DNA from: an uncultured Desulfobacterales bacterium
GTDB taxonomy: Bacteria; Desulfobacterota; Desulfobacteria; Desulfobacterales; JAFDCJ01
Assembly: GCA_945787595.1 (NCBI GenBank)
Contig: CALZJV010000329.1
Location: 1 to 6,936 of the forward strand
Direction of reading: 5' to 3'
Length of the DNA stretch: 6,936 nt
Positions 5,011-6,936 of the stretch are shown one piece after another. A program made the translations under genes and the position numbers. Under the pieces are notes generated by a model. It saw only the letters and a program-made list of their open reading frames with translations, was not told where the DNA came from and searched no databases. How positions within the stretch are numbered: position 1 is the first letter of the stretch; every line of letters starts with the position of its first letter.

Positions 5011-5728
5011 CAATACCACCTTGAGGTGTTCCTGTGTCCGGGTGGATAACCCTTCCATCCGTGTCCAGGATGCCCGCCTTGAGCCATTTACGGATCAGGT
5101 TCAAAAACGCCGCATCATCGATCCTTTCGCTCAGCATTCGCAATAGCCACTCATGGTCCATGTGGTCGAAAAAGCCTTTGATATCGGCTTCCACGATGTA
5201 TCCATATTTCCCGAACTGAAGATTGAAGCGCAGGTCGTTGACCGCATCTTTCGCACTCCGCTTGAGCCGGTAACCATAGCTATTGTCCAGAAAGTCCGCT
5301 TCAAAGATGGCTGTCAGCAGCTTGGCACAGGCCAACTGCACCAGACGGTCTTCAAGGGCCGGTATGCCCAGCGGTCTCTCCTTGCCATTTTCCTTGGGAA
5401 TGTAACATCGCCGTACCAGTTTGGCACGATACCTCTTGGTTTTCAGTCGCCCCGCCAATGATTGAATGTTAGCCGCAAGATTTTCCTCGTAGGCCTGTGC
5501 CGTCACTTCGTCAACCCCGCTGGCGGCATCCTTGTTCAGATCTTTCCAGCAGGCGTGAAGAAATGGGGCATTCAAACACCGGTAAAGATTTTGGAAACGA
5601 TGTTTTCCATCTGCTCTTGCCTTAATTGCTATTCCCCGCAGTGAGGTTTGCTCGTATTGTCCCAGCCCTACAATGTCCGGTACGAGTTTCCTTTGCAGGC
5701 TACGTACTCCCGTCAGGTCCTTCCCCAT
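5011..5728 (-). pseudogene. N-terminal half of the interrupted intron reverse transcriptase/maturase
   Basis: N-terminal part of a group II intron-encoded protein, which copies intron RNA into DNA and helps it splice. Numbered from the ATG at 5726-5728: RT block 0 TSLRGIAIKARADGKHRFQNLY (28-49), GVDEVTAQAYEENL (71-84), block 2 GKERPLGIPALEDRLVQLACAKLL (115-138) with SYGYR (150-154), block 3 VEADIKGFFD (179-188, D182 catalytic), then DTGTPQGGIV at the break. The fragment reads three more residues from the element end and stops at TGA 5000-5002. Joined to 2124-2776 it gives 456 residues, normal for an RT-maturase without an endonuclease. The frame is open further upstream to an ATG at 5987-5989, but those residues lie in structured intron RNA, so 5728 is preferred. 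A GGAGGTG lies 16 bases upstream, rather far. Confidence 0.9.
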
Positions 5729-6276
5729 GTGATGGGCTTTCCCCACCTCCGAGTAGTATGCCTGATAAGACACCCCATCGGCGTATAGAGGATTGTCAGA
5801 TGGCCGACCTTCCTCCCACCATAGTCCCTGTTTCAGCATTTCGGATGAGTAATGAACCACTGCTCCCTTTAACTCTCCCTCAATCCAAAACCAATTCCTG
5901 GAGCCTTTGGGGCTTCCCGAGTTCTCCGACGTATCTCTTCTTGCATGCCACGGCCTGATGACTCCGGCGGACCTCCACATTCTCGCCAATATCGAATGCT
6001 TCTGTGTTGCCTTCGGTGCACGTTAAAACCCTCGGCATCCGCAATTGTAATTTCGAAGCTGTACCAGCACTTCAGGGTGCGCGATCACCCCTACGGCCTA
6101 CAAAATTCTCTGCCTACGCTTAACCCATCTTGTTCGCTGCAGAACTTCATGCACCTCCGCCATGGGTCCAAGGCTCGATACGGGTGGGTGGCTAACCCTT
6201 ATAGGAAATCATTACTGTTTTCCCTCCCGACAGGGACTTTCACCCTGCAAGATACGCCGAGCTTTGCTCGGCGCGA
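5729..6276 (-). ncRNA. 5' ribozyme part of group II intron 1 (domains I to IV)
   Basis: This gene-free stretch is intron RNA rather than a spacer. From the 5' end it shows a strong stem, CGCCGAGC-AAA-GCTCGGCG (about 6254-6273), then GCAGGGTGAAAGTCCC (about 6233-6248), a typical group II domain I segment. GC-rich hairpin-forming sequence leads on to GGAGAACTCGGGAAGCCC (about 5906-5923). The region continues into the open frame upstream of the likely maturase start. I could not draw the domains base by base or assign the exon-binding sequences. Confidence 0.7.
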
Positions 6277-6277
6277 T

Positions 6278-6397
6278 AACGAGAAGTTCAGTGGCAGGCA
6301 GGGAGAGAAAGCCTATGCAAAAGACAAGGAAACACTGGACTCCGAAATTAACGAGGCTGCACGACCCTGCCTGTCAAACTGAAACGTTTTGTTGGGA
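6278..6397 (-). other. attC: attC site of the 6413-6706 cassette, split by intron 1 in its right core
   Basis: On the minus strand the left core TCCCAAC (6391-6397) lies 15 bases after the gene's TAA. It is followed by GTTTCAGTTTGACAGGCAGGG. The returning arm CCCTGCCTGCCACTGAACT (about 6288-6306) is its imperfect reverse complement, and the right core begins GTT at 6278-6280. Right there the sequence changes to group II intron RNA; the remaining R' bases should lie on the far side of the intron near 2010-2016. About 120 bp. Apart from the interruption this is a full attC, so the insertion point within it is precise. Confidence 0.8.
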
Positions 6398-6412
6398 TTT
6401 CTACTGTATCCT

Positions 6413-6706
6413 TTAAAATCCTGTGAATATTACCAAAGTAAATCCCAGTAAAACAACTTGAATTGCATAAAGCATAAGTACTCCAGCAAATAGGCCGAAT
6501 CGTGTTGCCACTTTCAATTCAACTGTAGAAAAAATTGCCAAAACAAAAAGAATTAGTGAGCCAAGAAAAAGCACTGGAGTCAAAATGGCTGGGAGCTTGA
6601 ATGCAGGTAAGGGTAACCTGAAAATAAACTCAATGAAAATCGCCAAAACAGGCAAGAAGAAACCCAATGTCCCTATGGCTATTCTTGTCCTCTTTTTCGT
6701 TATCAT
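6413..6706 (-). CDS. Small three-helix membrane protein of a cassette
   Basis: A 97-residue very hydrophobic protein starting MITKKRTRIA. It has three predicted membrane segments at about 8-30, 38-61 and 70-95, a basic N-terminus and a proline-containing linker (LPLPAFKLPA). It should sit in the inner membrane. No family is recognised. The ATG at 6704-6706 follows AAAAG, five bases beyond the estimated 3' end of intron 2. No Shine-Dalgarno sequence is visible, so expression is likely affected by that intron. The TAA at 6413-6415 is 15 bases from the attC left core, placing the gene in a cassette of its own. AT-rich composition resembles the other membrane-protein cassette at 1590-2009, but the two proteins show no obvious sequence similarity. 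Confidence 0.78.
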   Translation of the reverse strand: MITKKRTRIAIGTLGFFLPVLAIFIEFIFRLPLPAFKLPAILTPVLFLGSLILFVLAIFSTVELKVATRFGLFAGVLMLYAIQVVLLGFTLVIFTGF

Positions 6707-6711
6707 CTTTT

Positions 6712-6789
6712 GTCATCAAGTAGGTCAGGGGCTTCGCAGCCCCATTCCCCTTTAAGAACCGTGCGTGACAGTTTCCCGTCACACGGCTC
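6712..6789 (-). ncRNA. Domains V and VI of group II intron 2
   Basis: Domain V (6756-6789) is a canonical 34-nt hairpin: it starts GAGCCGTGTG with the AGC catalytic triad, has a GAAA tetraloop and ends CACGGTTC. Domain VI follows with AAAGGGGAAT, the stem GGGGCT-GCGA-AGCCCC and a returning TGACCTACTT that leaves a bulged A (position 6721) as the probable branch point. Nine bases on, ...GATGAC gives the likely AY 3' end at 6712; 6715 (GAT) is an alternative. Confidence 0.87.
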
Positions 6790-6796
6790 AAGCATC

Positions 6797-6936
6797 TCAA
6801 AAGGCAGCCCTTGGTGGGCGGCCCGGCTGTTTACCTCCCAGTACAGCCTTTGCGATACGCACTTGTAGCTTTCGAACGTGCTGTCTTGCATGGCTCCAGT
6901 CCATGGAAGTCCATTTCTTCGCATCGTCGACAGGTG
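6797..6936 (-). pseudogene. N-terminal remnant of the intron 2 maturase (partial at window edge)
   Basis: Frame with codons beginning at 6934 reads PVDDAKKWTSMDWSHARQ then HVRKLQVRIAKAV. This is the W..I.W......V..LQ.RI.KA pattern of the N-terminal domain (RVT_N) that precedes the RT domain in many group II intron proteins. After ...RIAKAV the family normally continues into a longer helix and RT block 0. Here it runs into LGGKQPGRPPRAAF and a TGA at 6797-6799, directly before domain V. So everything from the RT domain onward is deleted. The deletion joint is probably near 6840. The true start codon is outside the window. Confidence 0.75.

Larger units (their letters stand above)
2014..6276 (-). 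mobile_element. Group II intron 1, inserted in an attC and itself interrupted
   Basis: On the minus strand, intron RNA begins near 6276 (TCGCGCC followed by a stem, then the GCAGGGTGAAAGTCCC-type domain I segment at about 6248-6233). It encodes a reverse transcriptase/maturase in two pieces and ends with domains V and VI near 2014. Without the 2234-bp insertion at 2777-5010 it would be about 2.03 kb. The encoded protein has RT and maturase X regions and no visible C-terminal endonuclease. It looks like the bacterial intron group with GVDEVTAQ and RYADDFVCAF blocks; class E or a relative is my guess. The intron lies in the right core of an attC: the 5' exon ends CTTCTCGTT(AT), and the exon arms just upstream are the two halves of that attC. 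The 5' end is uncertain by about 5 bases because the usual GUGCG start is not intact. The 3' end is placed 9 bases after the domain VI bulged A. Confidence 0.85.
6712..6936 (-). mobile_element. 3' end of group II intron 2, with a truncated maturase frame
   Basis: The window edge cuts this intron. What remains is the start of a maturase frame (6797-6936), a short linker, domain V (6756-6789) and domain VI, ending at about 6712. It differs in sequence and domain VI type from intron 1; the encoded N-terminal segment and domain V resemble chloroplast-like/mitochondrial-like intron lineages. Only about a hundred bases separate recognisable maturase N-terminal codons from domain V, so most of the protein gene is missing. 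It ends five bases before the start codon of the 6413-6706 cassette gene, the same placement as intron 1 relative to the 1590-2009 gene. Confidence 0.8.

Noticed and set aside
2774..5014. A multi-base target-site duplication around the serine-recombinase element
   Set aside because: Candidate direct repeats (TAT, AT, AC) either break the reverse transcriptase frame on removal or add or remove a residue in the conserved motif. Only a single shared A is compatible with the perfect repeat ends.
6355..6362. GTGCAGCC (minus strand) as the 5' end of intron 1
   Set aside because: It resembles a GUGCG intron start, but it lies in the middle of the attC arms, and the complementary arm continues to 6280. 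Intron-type sequence begins only at about 6276.
5153..6416. Plus-strand open frames across intron 1 (5153-5461, 5626-5958, 5945-6382, 6162-6416)
   Set aside because: They are antisense to the reverse transcriptase and to structured intron RNA and attC. None has a recognisable domain or ribosome-binding site.
6703..6924. 73-residue minus-strand frame across intron 2
   Set aside because: It runs straight through domains V and VI in a frame with no family pattern, while another frame of the same bases shows the maturase N-terminal motif.
1..6936. Integron integrase, CRISPR array, tRNA or rRNA genes
   Set aside because: Looked for on both strands. No tyrosine recombinase frame, regularly spaced repeats or tRNA-like cloverleaf was found; the only repeats are attC sites and the element ends.

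Overview
The window is a stretch of an integron gene-cassette array carrying three layers of mobile DNA. All supported genes lie on the minus strand, so the array reads from the right edge to the left edge. The evidence is four attC-type recombination sites: 92-197, 1025-1130, 1522-1595 and a split one at about 6278-6397. Each follows a short minus-strand gene, has GTTAGCG/CGCTAAC-like outer boxes and has inner inverted arms. No integron integrase is in the window. The host cannot be named. Integron arrays of this type are best known from Proteobacteria, and the mixed base composition (AT-rich membrane-protein cassettes beside GC-richer soluble ones) is normal for cassettes of different origin.

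Layout in array order (right to left): (1) 6712-6936, the 3' end of a group II intron (intron 2). It keeps a normal-looking domain V and domain VI, but its encoded protein is cut down to the N-terminal segment of a maturase. (2) 6413-6706, a cassette gene for a three-helix membrane protein, followed by its attC. (3) About 6276-2014, a second, different group II intron (intron 1) inserted in the right-hand core (R') of that attC. Its reverse transcriptase/maturase gene is broken inside the conserved PQGG-IVSP motif by (4) a 2234-bp element, 2777-5010. The element has perfect 27-bp terminal inverted repeats and a compact three-gene operon: an HTH plus ribbon-helix-helix regulator, a small uncharacterised protein and a large serine recombinase. 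(5) 1590-2009, a four-helix membrane protein cassette whose start codon lies about 4 bases after the end of intron 1. (6) 1125-1517, a small helical protein, possibly of a DUF7674/immunity-like type. (7) 200-1003, a SMI1/KNR4 (SUKH)-like protein. (8) 1-91, the start of another cassette.

Removing 2777-5010 rejoins the reverse transcriptase halves exactly in frame: 718 + 653 nt make 457 codons including the stop, and the motif PQGGIVSPVLANVYLH is restored. That fixes the element ends. The nested order is integron array, then group II intron in an attC, then serine-recombinase element in the intron's maturase gene. The element is the most unusual object here. It combines long perfect inverted repeats with a large serine recombinase, shows no ordinary target duplication, its ends partly imitate the target motif, and the recombinase reading frame runs through the terminal repeat into target DNA.
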